Below are positions 19,129 to 27,946 of a DNA stretch of 64,000 nt, in pieces. The translations under genes and the position numbers were made by a program. The notes below the pieces were generated by a model that was given only the letters and a program-made list of their open reading frames with translations, was not told the origin of the DNA and did no database searches. This DNA is from Pseudomonadota bacterium (GTDB lineage: Bacteria > Pseudomonadota > Alphaproteobacteria > Azospirillales > Azospirillaceae), in NCBI GenBank assembly GCA_023423695.1, contig JAFAFA010000079.1, forward strand, positions 124,001-188,000, written 5' to 3'. Positions within the stretch are counted from its first letter, which is position 1. Each line of letters opens with the position of its first letter.

Positions 19129-19153
19129 CGGTTGCTGCAGCGTGGCGGGACCG

Positions 19154-20599
19154 CTACTTGATCCCGCGCATCACCTGAATGTCCAGATCGCGGATCTTCT
19201 TGCGCAGGGTGTTGCGGTTCAGCCCCAGCAACTGGGCCGCCTTGATCTGGTTTCCGCGGGTCGCCGACAGGCTCAGCGAGATCAGCGGCCGTTCGATTTC
19301 ACGCAGCACGCGGTCATAGAGACCGTTGGACGGCATGCCGTCCTTGTGCGCGGCGAAATAGTCCTTCAGATGGCGTTCGACCGCGGACGACAGCCCTTCG
19401 TTCTGCGGTTCCTCCACCGGTTGGGCAGCGGGGGTGGCGTCGGCAAGCTCGGCCTCCACCACGTCCAGGCCGATGACTTCCTGCGAATAGAGGGCGGCCA
19501 GCCGGCGGACGAGGTTTTCCAGCTCGCGCACGTTGCCGGGCCAGCGATAGCGTTTCAGCCGGTCCATCGCAGCCTGATCGATGCTCTTGGCCGGAAGTCC
19601 CTGGCTGATGCCAATGTTCAGGAAATGGCGGACCAGCAGCGGAATGTCTTCGGTGCGCTCGCGCAGCGGCGGGAGGCGGATCGGCACCACGCACAGGCGG
19701 TAGAACAGATCCTCGCGGAACAGGCCCTGGCGGATCAGGGTGCGCAGGTCGCGGTGGGTCGCCGCGATGATCCGGACATCGGTCTTGATCGCGGTGCGCC
19801 CGCCGACCGTGGTGTATTCGCCTTCCTGCAACACGCGCAGCAGGCGGGTCTGGGCGTCGAGCGGCATGTCGCCGATCTCGTCCAGGAACAGGGTGCCGCC
19901 CTGCGCCTGCTCGAACCGGCCGGTCGACCGGTTGGTCGCGCCGGTGAAGGCCCCCTTCTCGTGTCCGAACAGTTCGGATTCGATCAGTTCGCGTGGGATG
20001 GCCGCCATGTTGATGGCGACGAAGGCGCCGTTGCGCCGCTTGCCGTAATCGTGCAGGGCGCGGGCAACCAGTTCCTTGCCGGTGCCGGACTCGCCGGTGA
20101 TCATCACTGTCAGGTCGGTGCCCATCAGGCGCGCCAGCACACGATAGATTTCCTGCATCGCCGGCGACCGGCCGATCAGGGGAAGCTGTTCCTCGCTCTC
20201 CTGATCGCCGCCGGGCATGGCGGCGGGCGCGTTGTTGGCGTTCAGCGCGCGTTCGACGACCGACACCAGTTCCTTCAGGTCGAAGGGCTTGGGCAGATAT
20301 TCGAACGCCCCGCGTTCCGCCGCCTTCACCGCGGTGATCAGCGTGTTCTGCGCGCTCATCACGACGACGCGCAGTTCCGGCCGCAGCTTCTTGATGCGCG
20401 GGATCAGGTCCAGGCCGTTCTCGTCCGGCATCACCACATCGGTGATGACCAGATCCCCCTGCCCGTCCGCAACCCAGCGCCACAGGGTCGCGGCATTGCC
20501 GGTGGTGCGCACCTCGTGCCCCAGGCGGGCGAGGGCTTGCGTCAGGACGGTGCGGATGGCGCGGTCGTCATCTGCGATGAGAATGGTCGCCGCGCTCAT
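19154..20599 (-). CDS. ntrC: Nitrogen-regulation response regulator NtrC
   Basis: A 481-residue sigma-54 activator. It has a receiver (ILIADDDRAIR, phospho-Asp in LVITDVVMPDENG, Lys in LPKPFDLKE) and an AAA+ domain with Walker A ITGESGTGKE, an intact GAFTGA loop (HEKGAFTGATNR) and Walker B GGTLFLDEIGDM. A C-terminal Fis-type HTH follows (GNQIKAAQLLGLNRNTLRKK). Phosphorylated by NtrB under nitrogen limitation, it switches on nitrogen-assimilation genes. The ATG at 20599 overlaps the ntrB stop as TGATG; a TTG directly before it is an unlikely start. Confidence 0.96.
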   Translation of the reverse strand: MSAATILIADDDRAIRTVLTQALARLGHEVRTTGNAATLWRWVADGQGDLVITDVVMPDENGLDLIPRIKKLRPELRVVVMSAQNTLITAVKAAERGAFEYLPKPFDLKELVSVVERALNANNAPAAMPGGDQESEEQLPLIGRSPAMQEIYRVLARLMGTDLTVMITGESGTGKELVARALHDYGKRRNGAFVAINMAAIPRELIESELFGHEKGAFTGATNRSTGRFEQAQGGTLFLDEIGDMPLDAQTRLLRVLQEGEYTTVGGRTAIKTDVRIIAATHRDLRTLIRQGLFREDLFYRLCVVPIRLPPLRERTEDIPLLVRHFLNIGISQGLPAKSIDQAAMDRLKRYRWPGNVRELENLVRRLAALYSQEVIGLDVVEAELADATPAAQPVEEPQNEGLSSAVERHLKDYFAAHKDGMPSNGLYDRVLREIERPLISLSLSATRGNQIKAAQLLGLNRNTLRKKIRDLDIQVMRGIK

Positions 20600-21813
20600 C
20601 AACGGCTCCCCCGGCCGCCCTTGGACCGCGAGCCAGCGTCAGAAATCTTCGAATTCCCGGAAAGTTTCAAGTCTTCGTGTTTCGAATCATCGTACATCGG
20701 CAGCGACACCTTGAAGACTGTCCGGCGAGGCTGGCTGTCGAACTCGATGGTTCCGCCATGGTCGCCTATGAGTTTCGCCACCAATGCAAGACCAAGGCCA
20801 GTCCCGTTCACCTTGCTGGTCACGAAGGGATCGAACAGGTTCGATTGCAGGTCTTCCGGAATGCCGTCGCCATTATCCTGAACCGTCACCAGCAGCGGCA
20901 GATGCCTGCGGGTGTCGCCGCCCGGCAGGGCCATGCGCACACCATGCTGGTAGGAGGTGGTCAGCGTGATCTCACCGCCTGATTCCGGTGCAGCCTCTGC
21001 CGCATTTTTGATCAGATTTAGGAAAACCTGCACAAGTTGGTCGCGATTGCCATAAACGGGAGGCAGTGATGGGTCGTAACGCTCGACAAAGCGTATTTTT
21101 CGGGCAAACCCGCTCTGGGCGACCTTGCGCACATGCTCCAGCACGGTGTGGATGTTCACCGCGGCCCGTTCCAGCGGCCGCTCGTCGGAGAACACCTCCA
21201 TCCGGTTGACCAGCGCCACGATGCGGTCGGCCTCGTCGCAGATCAGGCGGGTCAGCACGCGGTCCTGCTCGCCGGCATTCTCCTCCAGCAGTTGGGCGGC
21301 GCCCCGGATGCCCGACAGCGGGTTCTTCACCTCATGCGCCAGCATCGCGGCCATGGCGGTGACGGAGCGCGCGGCGTGGCGGTGGGTCAGCGAATGGTCG
21401 ATCTTGCGGGCCAGCGAGCGCTCATGGATGGTCAGCACCACATGGTCGGGCGGATCGCCCATGGCCGCCACCTGGACCGTCACATGATGCGGACCGATGC
21501 GGGGCGTGTCGATGACGACACCGTCCTGCGACACCCGGCGGCTGCCGCGGCGCACCTGCTCGATCAGCCCCATCACCGGACTGTCCGGCGGCAGCAGATC
21601 GGGCAGCGGCATGCCTTCCATGGCGTTGGCGGACAGGTCGAAGAACTCCTGCCCTTCCAGGTTGACGAAGCGGATTTCCCCATTGCCGTCCACCACCAGC
21701 ACCGGATCGGGCAGGCTGTTCAGCACCACCAGCGAGTCCAGCCGCGGCGCCCGCAAGGCACCCGACCGGTTGCGGCCACGCTGGCCCGGGGCGGTCATCG
21801 GTACTGGATCCAT
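20599..21813 (-). CDS. ntrB: Nitrogen-regulation sensor kinase NtrB
   Basis: A 404-residue soluble kinase/phosphatase controlled by PII proteins. It has an N-terminal PAS domain (LVVLNSLPDPVLVVDGNG), the H box AMLAHEVKNPLSGIRGAA, the N box LNLIKNAAEAAPESGG and the G boxes DNGDGIPED and GTGLGLALVAKLIGDHGG. No membrane helix is seen. It phosphorylates NtrC when nitrogen is scarce. The ATG at 21813 shares a base with the dusB stop (TGATG), and the same junction joins it to ntrC, so dusB-ntrB-ntrC read as one operon. Confidence 0.96.
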   Translation of the reverse strand: MDPVPMTAPGQRGRNRSGALRAPRLDSLVVLNSLPDPVLVVDGNGEIRFVNLEGQEFFDLSANAMEGMPLPDLLPPDSPVMGLIEQVRRGSRRVSQDGVVIDTPRIGPHHVTVQVAAMGDPPDHVVLTIHERSLARKIDHSLTHRHAARSVTAMAAMLAHEVKNPLSGIRGAAQLLEENAGEQDRVLTRLICDEADRIVALVNRMEVFSDERPLERAAVNIHTVLEHVRKVAQSGFARKIRFVERYDPSLPPVYGNRDQLVQVFLNLIKNAAEAAPESGGEITLTTSYQHGVRMALPGGDTRRHLPLLVTVQDNGDGIPEDLQSNLFDPFVTSKVNGTGLGLALVAKLIGDHGGTIEFDSQPRRTVFKVSLPMYDDSKHEDLKLSGNSKISDAGSRSKGGRGSR

Positions 21814-22799
21814 CAAGCGGCCATCCTTTCGATTGCCGGTTCGTAAAAGGCACGGATGCGGTCGCGCACGGCGTCGGGATCGCCCAGCCGGTTGACCTCC
21901 TGCCGGAACTCGTTGGACTCGCGCAGGCCGGTCGAATACCAGGACACATGCTTGCGGGCGACCTTGATGCCGCCGTCATTGCCGTAATGGCTCAGCATGC
22001 TGTCGAAATGCTCCAGCAGCGTGTTCATCTGCTCATGCAGCGGCGGGTCGGTCAGCCTCTCGCCGGTGTGCAGGTAATGCATGACCTGGGACGGGAACCA
22101 GGGCCGGCCGTAGCTGCCACGGCCGATCATCACGCCGTCGGCGCCGCTTTCGGCCAAGGCTTGGTCCACCGCTTCGAAGCTGGTGATGTCGCCGTTGACC
22201 ACGACGGGGATCGACACCGCCTCCTTGACGTGGCGGACATAGGTCCAGTCGGCGGTGCCGGTGTAGAACTGCATGCGGGTGCGGCCATGGACCGTCACCA
22301 TCCTGATGCCGCACTGTTCGGCGATACGGGCCAGATCCGGGGCGTTGCGGTTGGTCTCGTCCCAGCCCAGCCGCATCTTCAGCGTCACCGGGATGCCGAC
22401 GGCCTTCACCACCGCCTCCAGGATGCGGCCGGCCAACACCTCGTCCCGCATCAGGGAGGAGCCGGCATGGCCGTTGACCACCTTCTTCACCGGGCAGCCG
22501 AAGTTGATGTCGACGACCGCGGCACCGCGATCTTCGTTCAGCTTCGCCGCTTCGGCCATCACCTCGGGCTCGCAGCCGGCGAGCTGGACGGCCATCGGAA
22601 ATTCCTCGGGCTCGGTCTCCACCATGCGCAGGGTTTGGCGGTTCTCGCGGATCATCGCCTGGCTGGCGATCATCTCCGACACCACGAGACCGCAGCCCGC
22701 GCGCTTCACCAGCCGGCGGAACGGCAGGTCGGACACGCCCGACATGGGCGCCAGGATCACCGGTCCGGCGAGCGTGATGGATCCGATTTGTATGGTCAT
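21813..22799 (-). CDS. dusB: tRNA-dihydrouridine synthase DusB (NifR3)
   Basis: A 328-residue FMN enzyme reducing uridine to dihydrouridine in tRNA. The FMN-binding barrel start (GPVILAPMSGVSDLPFRRL), the catalytic Cys in DINFGCPVKKV, MRLGWD, TVHGRTRMQFYTG and MIGRGSYGRPW are all present. In Azospirillum and Rhodobacter this gene is known as nifR3 and leads the ntrBC operon. The ATG at 22799 has AGGTGA just upstream; an 11-codon extension to 22832 is unsupported. Its position couples a tRNA-modifying gene to nitrogen control, though its role there is indirect. Confidence 0.95.
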   Translation of the reverse strand: MTIQIGSITLAGPVILAPMSGVSDLPFRRLVKRAGCGLVVSEMIASQAMIRENRQTLRMVETEPEEFPMAVQLAGCEPEVMAEAAKLNEDRGAAVVDINFGCPVKKVVNGHAGSSLMRDEVLAGRILEAVVKAVGIPVTLKMRLGWDETNRNAPDLARIAEQCGIRMVTVHGRTRMQFYTGTADWTYVRHVKEAVSIPVVVNGDITSFEAVDQALAESGADGVMIGRGSYGRPWFPSQVMHYLHTGERLTDPPLHEQMNTLLEHFDSMLSHYGNDGGIKVARKHVSWYSTGLRESNEFRQEVNRLGDPDAVRDRIRAFYEPAIERMAA

Positions 22800-22912
22800 A
22801 TTCACCTGCCCGTTTGATGGGCAAAACAACAAATTGCCAACATTTTGGGCAAGCTATCACGCGGGCACGGCGCCGTGCAAGGGCGAAGCCCACGGCGGCG
22901 CCAAGGCGCTCC

Positions 22913-23740
22913 CTACCAGGCCCACTGCCGGATCAGCACATTCGACACGAACTTGACGCCGGGATAGGCGAGCGTCGCCAGCAGATAGACGATCAGCATC
23001 GTCCGCGCCGCCGTCCGCCCGCGCACGCCGGTGCGGTATTCCGCCAGCAGCAGCAGGCCGATCACCACGAAGGTCGCCAGCGACAGCAGGCTCTTGTGAT
23101 CGGTGCGGAACAGTAGCCCCTGCTCGAAATAGAGCACCGCCATTCCGGTGGCGAGGCCGGCGCCGAGAATCACCTCCGACGCGATGAGCAGGCGCAGTTG
23201 CAGACGCTCGCTCTCCGCCACCGGCGGCAGGAAGCGGCTGAGCGGGGTCGGCCTCTTGGTCTTCAATGCCCGCGTCTGCAGCACAGCGGCCAAGGATGCC
23301 ACGGCGCTGAGCGTCAACAGCGCATAGGTGAACACCGACACCGCGATGTGCAGGTCGATCCATACGCCGGGGGCGTTGCCGCGCATGACCGGAGCCGGTG
23401 CATCCTCCGTCAGGGTGGCGAACAGGCAGACGACCAGCAGATAGGGCAGAAGCAGCGGCGCCAGCCTCCAGGCCGTGCCATGGAACAGGCTGAGCCCGAT
23501 GAACAGCGCCATGCAGGCGGCGGTCGTCACCCACAGCGCGGTGGAAAAGCCGGTGTGCCACTGCCCCGCCACCTGCAGAATCGCCCAGATGCCAGGTCCG
23601 GCGGCGGCAAGCAGCAGGGCGCCCCAAAAGGACCAGCCACGCCCCTCCACCCCCTGCCCCGCGATGCGCCGGTAGGGATAGAAGGCGGCAGGCACCAGGG
23701 TCACCAGCGCCGTCAGGCTCAAAAGGATGTTCTGCGACAT
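22913..23740 (-). CDS. CcsA-family membrane protein (YpjD/HemX-like)
   Basis: A 275-residue inner-membrane protein with about eight hydrophobic helices, for example ILLSLTALVTLVPAAFYPYR and IDLHIAVSVFTYALLTLSAV. The middle helix block and MAVLYFEQGLLFRTDHKS match the cytochrome c assembly (CcsA/CcmC) superfamily, and the length suits the YpjD/HemX branch. The tryptophan-rich heme-binding loop of true CcmC was not seen, so direct cytochrome c maturation is uncertain. The start at 23740 (MSQNILLSLT) puts the first helix at the N-terminus; the in-frame ORF upstream is hydrophilic and lacks a ribosome site. Confidence 0.75.
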   Translation of the reverse strand: MSQNILLSLTALVTLVPAAFYPYRRIAGQGVEGRGWSFWGALLLAAAGPGIWAILQVAGQWHTGFSTALWVTTAACMALFIGLSLFHGTAWRLAPLLLPYLLVVCLFATLTEDAPAPVMRGNAPGVWIDLHIAVSVFTYALLTLSAVASLAAVLQTRALKTKRPTPLSRFLPPVAESERLQLRLLIASEVILGAGLATGMAVLYFEQGLLFRTDHKSLLSLATFVVIGLLLLAEYRTGVRGRTAARTMLIVYLLATLAYPGVKFVSNVLIRQWAW

Positions 23741-23932
23741 GGACCCGAACGCACTCCCGTCTTTCCGCCCCGACATGCCGCCGCCGTCATGTGGCCCCAT
23801 CATGTGGCCATCGACCCGCCGGGAATCGTCCGGCGATGAAACAGGCAGGCTCGGCACTTGGCGGAACCACGGCGACAGGCTAGGCTCCGCGACGTTTCCG
23901 TCAAGTGGCTATCATATCTCACGGTTTGCCTC

Positions 23933-25105
23933 ATGCCCACCCGCATCGCGCCCACCTGCATCGCACTGATCGTCGCCGGCGGATCCGGCCAGAGGTTCGG
24001 AGCCGAACGGCCGAAGCAATATCTCGACCTTGCCGGCAAACCGGTTCTGCGCCGGACTGTGGAGGCCTTCCTGCGCCATCCGCAGGTCTGTGGTGTCCGT
24101 GTCGTCATCGACCCAACCTGGCGCGACGCCTATGACGCTGCGGTGGATGGCTTGGGTCTGCCCGACCCGGTGCCCGGCGGAGCCAGCCGGCAGGACTCGG
24201 TGCGCAACGGGCTGGAGGCGCTGACCGCCGACGGCGCACCGGACCTCGTTCTGATCCATGACGCCGCCCGCCCGCTGATCGACGAAGCCACCATCGGCGC
24301 GGTGATTGCCGCGCTCGACGCACAGCCCGGCGCCATCGCCGCGGTGCCGGTGGCAGACACGCTGAAGCGCGGATCCGGCGGCAGCATCGACACGACGGTG
24401 GACCGCGAGGGGCTATGGCGCGCGCAGACCCCGCAGGGCTTCCGCTTCCCCGCCATTTTGGAAGCGCACCGCGCCGCCGCCGGGCTGTCGCTGACCGACG
24501 ATGCCGCGGTGGCGGAGCGCGCCGGGCTGGCCGTCGCCCTGGTGCCGTCCAAGGAGGACAATTTCAAGGTGACCACCCCCGACGACCTGACCCGCGCCAC
24601 CCGCGCGATCATGAGCTGCCTGTGGGACATCCGCACCGGCAGCGGCTTCGACGTCCATCGCTTCACCGACGGCGACTTCGTGACGCTCTGCGGCCTTCAG
24701 GTTCCACACAGCCATGGGCTGGAAGGGCATTCCGACGCCGATGTCGGCCTTCATGCGCTGACCGACGCCATTCTCGGCGCGCTGGCCGCCGGCGATATCG
24801 GCAGTCATTTCCCGCCGACCGATCCGCGCTGGCGCGGGGCCGACAGCGCCAAGTTCCTGCGCCATGCCGCCGATCTCGTGGCGGAGCGTGGCGGCGTCAT
24901 CGCCCATGCCGACGTGACCATCATCTGCGAACGCCCCAAGGTCGGTCCCCATCGGGCCGCGATGGCGGAGCGGATTGCCGATATTCTGGGCATCGAGGTC
25001 GGGCGGGTCAGCGTCAAGGCGACCACCACCGAGCAGCTGGGCTTCACCGGCCGGCGCGAGGGCATCGCCGCGCAGGCGGTGGCGACCATCCGGCTTCCCG
25101 GATAA
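23933..25105 (+). CDS. ispDF: Bifunctional MEP cytidylyltransferase / MEcPP synthase
   Basis: A 390-residue fusion catalysing two steps of the methylerythritol phosphate pathway to isoprenoids. The IspD half (residues 1 to about 225) has LIVAGGSGQRFGAERPKQYL, HDAARPLID and the C-terminal DDLTRA. The IspF half (about 232-390) has GSGFDVHRF, HSDADVGLHALTDAILGA and TTTEQLGFTGR, including the zinc-binding Asp-x-His. IspDF fusions are common in alphaproteobacteria. The ATG at 23933 (MPTRIAPTC) is chosen over an extension to 23858 because IspD begins right after it. It leads an apparent operon with the cinA-domain gene. Confidence 0.96.
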   Translation: MPTRIAPTCIALIVAGGSGQRFGAERPKQYLDLAGKPVLRRTVEAFLRHPQVCGVRVVIDPTWRDAYDAAVDGLGLPDPVPGGASRQDSVRNGLEALTADGAPDLVLIHDAARPLIDEATIGAVIAALDAQPGAIAAVPVADTLKRGSGGSIDTTVDREGLWRAQTPQGFRFPAILEAHRAAAGLSLTDDAAVAERAGLAVALVPSKEDNFKVTTPDDLTRATRAIMSCLWDIRTGSGFDVHRFTDGDFVTLCGLQVPHSHGLEGHSDADVGLHALTDAILGALAAGDIGSHFPPTDPRWRGADSAKFLRHAADLVAERGGVIAHADVTIICERPKVGPHRAAMAERIADILGIEVGRVSVKATTTEQLGFTGRREGIAAQAVATIRLPG

Positions 25106-25142
25106 GATCCCAAGTCGACGCCACGAACCGGGAGAGGCCGTC

Positions 25143-25646
25143 ATGTTTCCCGAAACCATCCGCGAACTCGCCGCCCAGACGCTGGCCGAATACGGCCTTA
25201 CCGGCTACATGATCGCGACCGCCGAGTCCTGCACCGGCGGGCTGATCGCCGGCGCGCTGACGGATATCGCCGGATCGTCCAAGGTGGTGGACCGCGGCTT
25301 CGTCACCTACACCAACATCGCCAAGACCGAACTGCTGGGCGTTCCTGCCAGCCTGCTGCATGCCCATGGCGCCGTCAGCCCGGAGGTGGCGGTCGCGATG
25401 GCGGTGGGTGCGCTGGCGAAGTCGCGGGCGGACGTAACGGTGGCGGTGACGGGGATCGCCGGTCCCGGCGGTGCCACCGAGACCAAGCCGGTCGGCCGCG
25501 TCTACATCGCGACCGCGGTACGCGGCGGTGCGGCCAAGGCCAAGGAATACACCTTCCCCGGCGACCGCGAGGCCGTACGCATGGCGACTGTTCAGGCGGC
25601 GCTGGAGCGGTTGCGGCTGGCCCGCCCGAACGGAAGCCTGCGCTGA
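25143..25646 (+). CDS. Nicotinamide-nucleotide amidase, CinA C-terminal domain
   Basis: A 167-residue stand-alone CinA C-terminal domain (PncC type) that deamidates nicotinamide mononucleotide in NAD recycling. The signature AESCTGGLIAGALTDIAGSS, the YTNIAKTELLGV region and TGIAGPGGATETKPVG are clear. The N-terminal domain of full CinA is absent, as in many proteobacteria. The ATG at 25143 has GGGAGAGG upstream. It begins 37 bases after ispDF and is probably co-transcribed. Confidence 0.93.
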   Translation: MFPETIRELAAQTLAEYGLTGYMIATAESCTGGLIAGALTDIAGSSKVVDRGFVTYTNIAKTELLGVPASLLHAHGAVSPEVAVAMAVGALAKSRADVTVAVTGIAGPGGATETKPVGRVYIATAVRGGAAKAKEYTFPGDREAVRMATVQAALERLRLARPNGSLR

Positions 25647-25687
25647 ACGAACGCCTGCAAGTTCTTCACCTACGAGGGAAAATCCAG

Positions 25688-25876
25688 ATGCCGACCATCA
25701 ACATCCAGCTTTTCGAAGGCCGCACCATCGAGCAGAAGCGCGAATACGCCAAGGCGCTGACCGAGGCGACCGTGAAGGTGCTCGGCTGCTCGCCCTCGGC
25801 GGTGGACATCATCTTCCAGGACGTGAAGAAGAGCGACTGGGCCAGCGGCGGCGAACTGTGGTCGGACAAGACCTGA
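25688..25876 (+). CDS. 4-oxalocrotonate tautomerase family protein
   Basis: A 62-residue protein with the catalytic N-terminal proline exposed after Met removal (MPTINIQLFEGRTIEQKRE). Its length and the C-terminal SAVDIIFQDVKKSDWASGG match the small tautomerase superfamily, which assembles as hexamers of identical subunits. The physiological substrate is unknown. It lies 41 bases after the amidase gene with GAGGGAAA before the ATG, and may be the third gene of that operon. Confidence 0.9.
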   Translation: MPTINIQLFEGRTIEQKREYAKALTEATVKVLGCSPSAVDIIFQDVKKSDWASGGELWSDKT

Positions 25877-25906
25877 CCCGCCAGCTTTCATCAGGCCCGC
25901 AGGGCG

Positions 25907-26362
25907 TCACGCCGGTTGCGTCGCCCTGCCCGGTCCATAAAGCTGGGCCGCCCGCGTCTCAAAGGCCTGCACCATGCGGCGCACCGCCTCGTTGAACAGC
26001 AGGCCCATGATCTTTTGAAGCATCTTCGAGCGGAACTCGAAATCGACGAAGAAGTCGACGCAGCAACCGCCGGGATGTTCACTGAAGATCCAGTGGTTGT
26101 TCAGGTACTGGAACGGCCCGTCGGTGTATTGCACATCGATCCGGCATGCGGATTCACTCAGTTCCACCCGCGAGGTGAAGCGTTCGCGGACCATCTTGAA
26201 CCCGATGATCAGGTCCGCGAACATGACGTTGCCTTCGCGCTTGCGGATGCGGGCCGCCAGGCACCAGGGCAGAAACTCCGGATACTTCTCCACGTCGGCG
26301 ACAAGGTCGTACATCTGCCGGGGGGTGTAGGGAAGAACCTTCTTTTCTGCGTGCGTGGGCAT
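25907..26362 (-). CDS. RatA/COQ10-like START-domain protein
   Basis: A 151-residue polyketide-cyclase/START-fold protein. The family opening reads MYDLVADVEKYPEFLPWC, followed by FADLIIGFKMVRERFTSRV and a C-terminal amphipathic helix. In mitochondria COQ10 carries ubiquinone; in E. coli RatA was reported as an inhibitor of ribosome subunit joining. The alphaproteobacterial gene is more likely a ubiquinone-binding chaperone. It lies 36 bases downstream of lipA on the same strand, a common neighbour in this class. Confidence 0.88.
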   Translation of the reverse strand: MPTHAEKKVLPYTPRQMYDLVADVEKYPEFLPWCLAARIRKREGNVMFADLIIGFKMVRERFTSRVELSESACRIDVQYTDGPFQYLNNHWIFSEHPGGCCVDFFVDFEFRSKMLQKIMGLLFNEAVRRMVQAFETRAAQLYGPGRATQPA

Positions 26363-26398
26363 GCCCGTACCATATCCTTTCTTATTGAACCGCCTGCA

Positions 26399-27355
26399 TC
26401 AGGCGGCGGCGACCCCCAGCTTGCGCAGCCGGGCTTCGCGCAGCTTCTCGAAATCGGCGCCCGCATGATAGGACGAGCGCGTCAGCGGCGACGAGGCCAC
26501 CAGCAGGAAGCCCTTGCCGCGGCCGACAGTGGAATAACCGTCGAACTCCTCAGGAGTCACGAAGCGATCCACCGCCGCATGCTTGGGCGTGGGCTGGAGA
26601 TACTGCCCAATCGTCAGAAAGTCCACATCGGCGGAGCGCAGATCGTCCATCACCTGCCCGATCTCCTCCTTCGTCTCGCCCAATCCGACCATCAGGCCGG
26701 ACTTGGTGAAGATCGTCGGATCCAGCTCCTTCACCCGCGCCAGCAGCTGCAGCGAGGCGAAATAGCGCGCACCGGGGCGGATCGTCGGGTAGAGGCGCGG
26801 AGCCGTCTCCAGATTGTGGTTGAAGACGTCGGGCTTGGCCTCGACCACCACCTCGACCGCACCCTTCTTCTTCTGGAAGTCGGGGGTCAGGATTTCGATG
26901 GTCGTCGTCGGCGAGGCTGCGCGGATGGCGCGGATGGTGCGGGCGAAATGCTCGGCGCCGCCGTCGGCCAGATCGTCGCGGTCGACCGACGTGATGACGA
27001 CGTGGCTGAGCTTCAGTTTGCCGACGGCCTCGGCCACGTTGTCCGGCTCATGCGGGTCCAGCTGGTCCGGCCGCCCGGTCTCGACATTGCAAAAGGCGCA
27101 GCCGCGCGTGCAGATGGAGCCCAGGATCATGAAGGTGGCGTGCTTGTGCTTCCAGCACTCCCCGATGTTCGGGCAGGCGGCCTCTTCGCACACGGTGTTC
27201 AGCTTCAGACCGCGCATCAGCTGGCGGGTCTCGTTGTATTCCTGGCTCATCGGCGCCTTGACCCGGATCCAGGCCGGTTTGCGCTGGATCGGGTTGTCGG
27301 GCTTATGGGCCTTTTCGGGGTGGCGCAGCTTCTCGGTCTGGTCGACGAGGGTCAT
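26399..27355 (-). CDS. lipA: Lipoyl synthase
   Basis: A 318-residue radical-SAM enzyme inserting two sulfurs into octanoyl side chains to make lipoate. Both iron-sulfur binding sites are present: the auxiliary-cluster CEEAACPNIGEC and the radical-SAM CTRGCAFC. The GMFTK-like segment and the C-terminal PLTRSSYHAG are also seen. Its product is needed by the lipoyl domains of PdhB and PdhC, encoded just upstream on the same strand. The ATG at 27355 gives MTLVDQTEKLRHPEK. Confidence 0.97.
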   Translation of the reverse strand: MTLVDQTEKLRHPEKAHKPDNPIQRKPAWIRVKAPMSQEYNETRQLMRGLKLNTVCEEAACPNIGECWKHKHATFMILGSICTRGCAFCNVETGRPDQLDPHEPDNVAEAVGKLKLSHVVITSVDRDDLADGGAEHFARTIRAIRAASPTTTIEILTPDFQKKKGAVEVVVEAKPDVFNHNLETAPRLYPTIRPGARYFASLQLLARVKELDPTIFTKSGLMVGLGETKEEIGQVMDDLRSADVDFLTIGQYLQPTPKHAAVDRFVTPEEFDGYSTVGRGKGFLLVASSPLTRSSYHAGADFEKLREARLRKLGVAAA

Positions 27356-27417
27356 GGTCTAAAGCTCCCGACGGCCGACGCGATGCCCCGGCCCCGACAA
27401 TAGGTGCGATGAGGATG

Positions 27418-27903
27418 TCAAACCCGCCATTCCGGCGGAAACAGCTCGGCCGGATAGGCCGGATCGAGCGCCTGGTCAAGCGTGAAAGGCGGCTCAACCG
27501 GGAAATGCCCGTCAGGGGTATCCGCCTCGACGGCGGCCCGCAGGCGGGCACGGCGGTAGACTTTCTCGAAGACGGAGGCGCAGAACGGCCGTAGACTGGG
27601 GCTCGCGGCGATCTCGTCGATCAGCTTTTCCCGCTCCTCCCGGATGGTCAATCGCCAGCCGCGCTCGCATCTTTCGCGCAAATCCGAACAGTACAGCCAT
27701 TTCAGCAGATGCACGAACAGCACGGTCAGCCGGCTGTCGATCTCGGACTTCTGGCCGCGGCCCATGCTCTCGATCTCCTCGGCGACGTTCTCCCAGTCGA
27801 CCGGGGCGTTGTTCCGCTCGGCGCCGGCACGGCGAAGCTCCTGCGCCTGGGCTTGCGTCCAGGCGTAGAAATCCTCGTCATACGCGGCGCTGCTGCGGTC
27901 CAT
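27418..27903 (-). CDS. DUF29 family protein
   Basis: A 161-residue helical protein with the DUF29 pattern: YDEDFYAWTQAQAQELRRAG, WENVAEEIESMGRGQKSEI and FVHLLKWLY, then an acidic-aromatic C-terminus. The function of the family is not established. ATG at 27903 is chosen; GGAG lies only two bases ahead, and an in-frame TTG at 27915 is the alternative. It sits between lpdA and lipA on the same strand without an obvious link to either. Confidence 0.8.
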   Translation of the reverse strand: MDRSSAAYDEDFYAWTQAQAQELRRAGAERNNAPVDWENVAEEIESMGRGQKSEIDSRLTVLFVHLLKWLYCSDLRERCERGWRLTIREEREKLIDEIAASPSLRPFCASVFEKVYRRARLRAAVEADTPDGHFPVEPPFTLDQALDPAYPAELFPPEWRV

Positions 27904-27946
27904 GGCTCCGTCCAAAAGGGGAAAACGTCACCTCGGAAAATCTTAT

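Noticed and set aside
19118..19140. Possible sigma-54 promoter (TGGCAC near TTGC) between ntrC and ntrY
   Set aside because: The spacing between the two elements is two bases too long, and the orientation points into ntrC, not toward ntrY.
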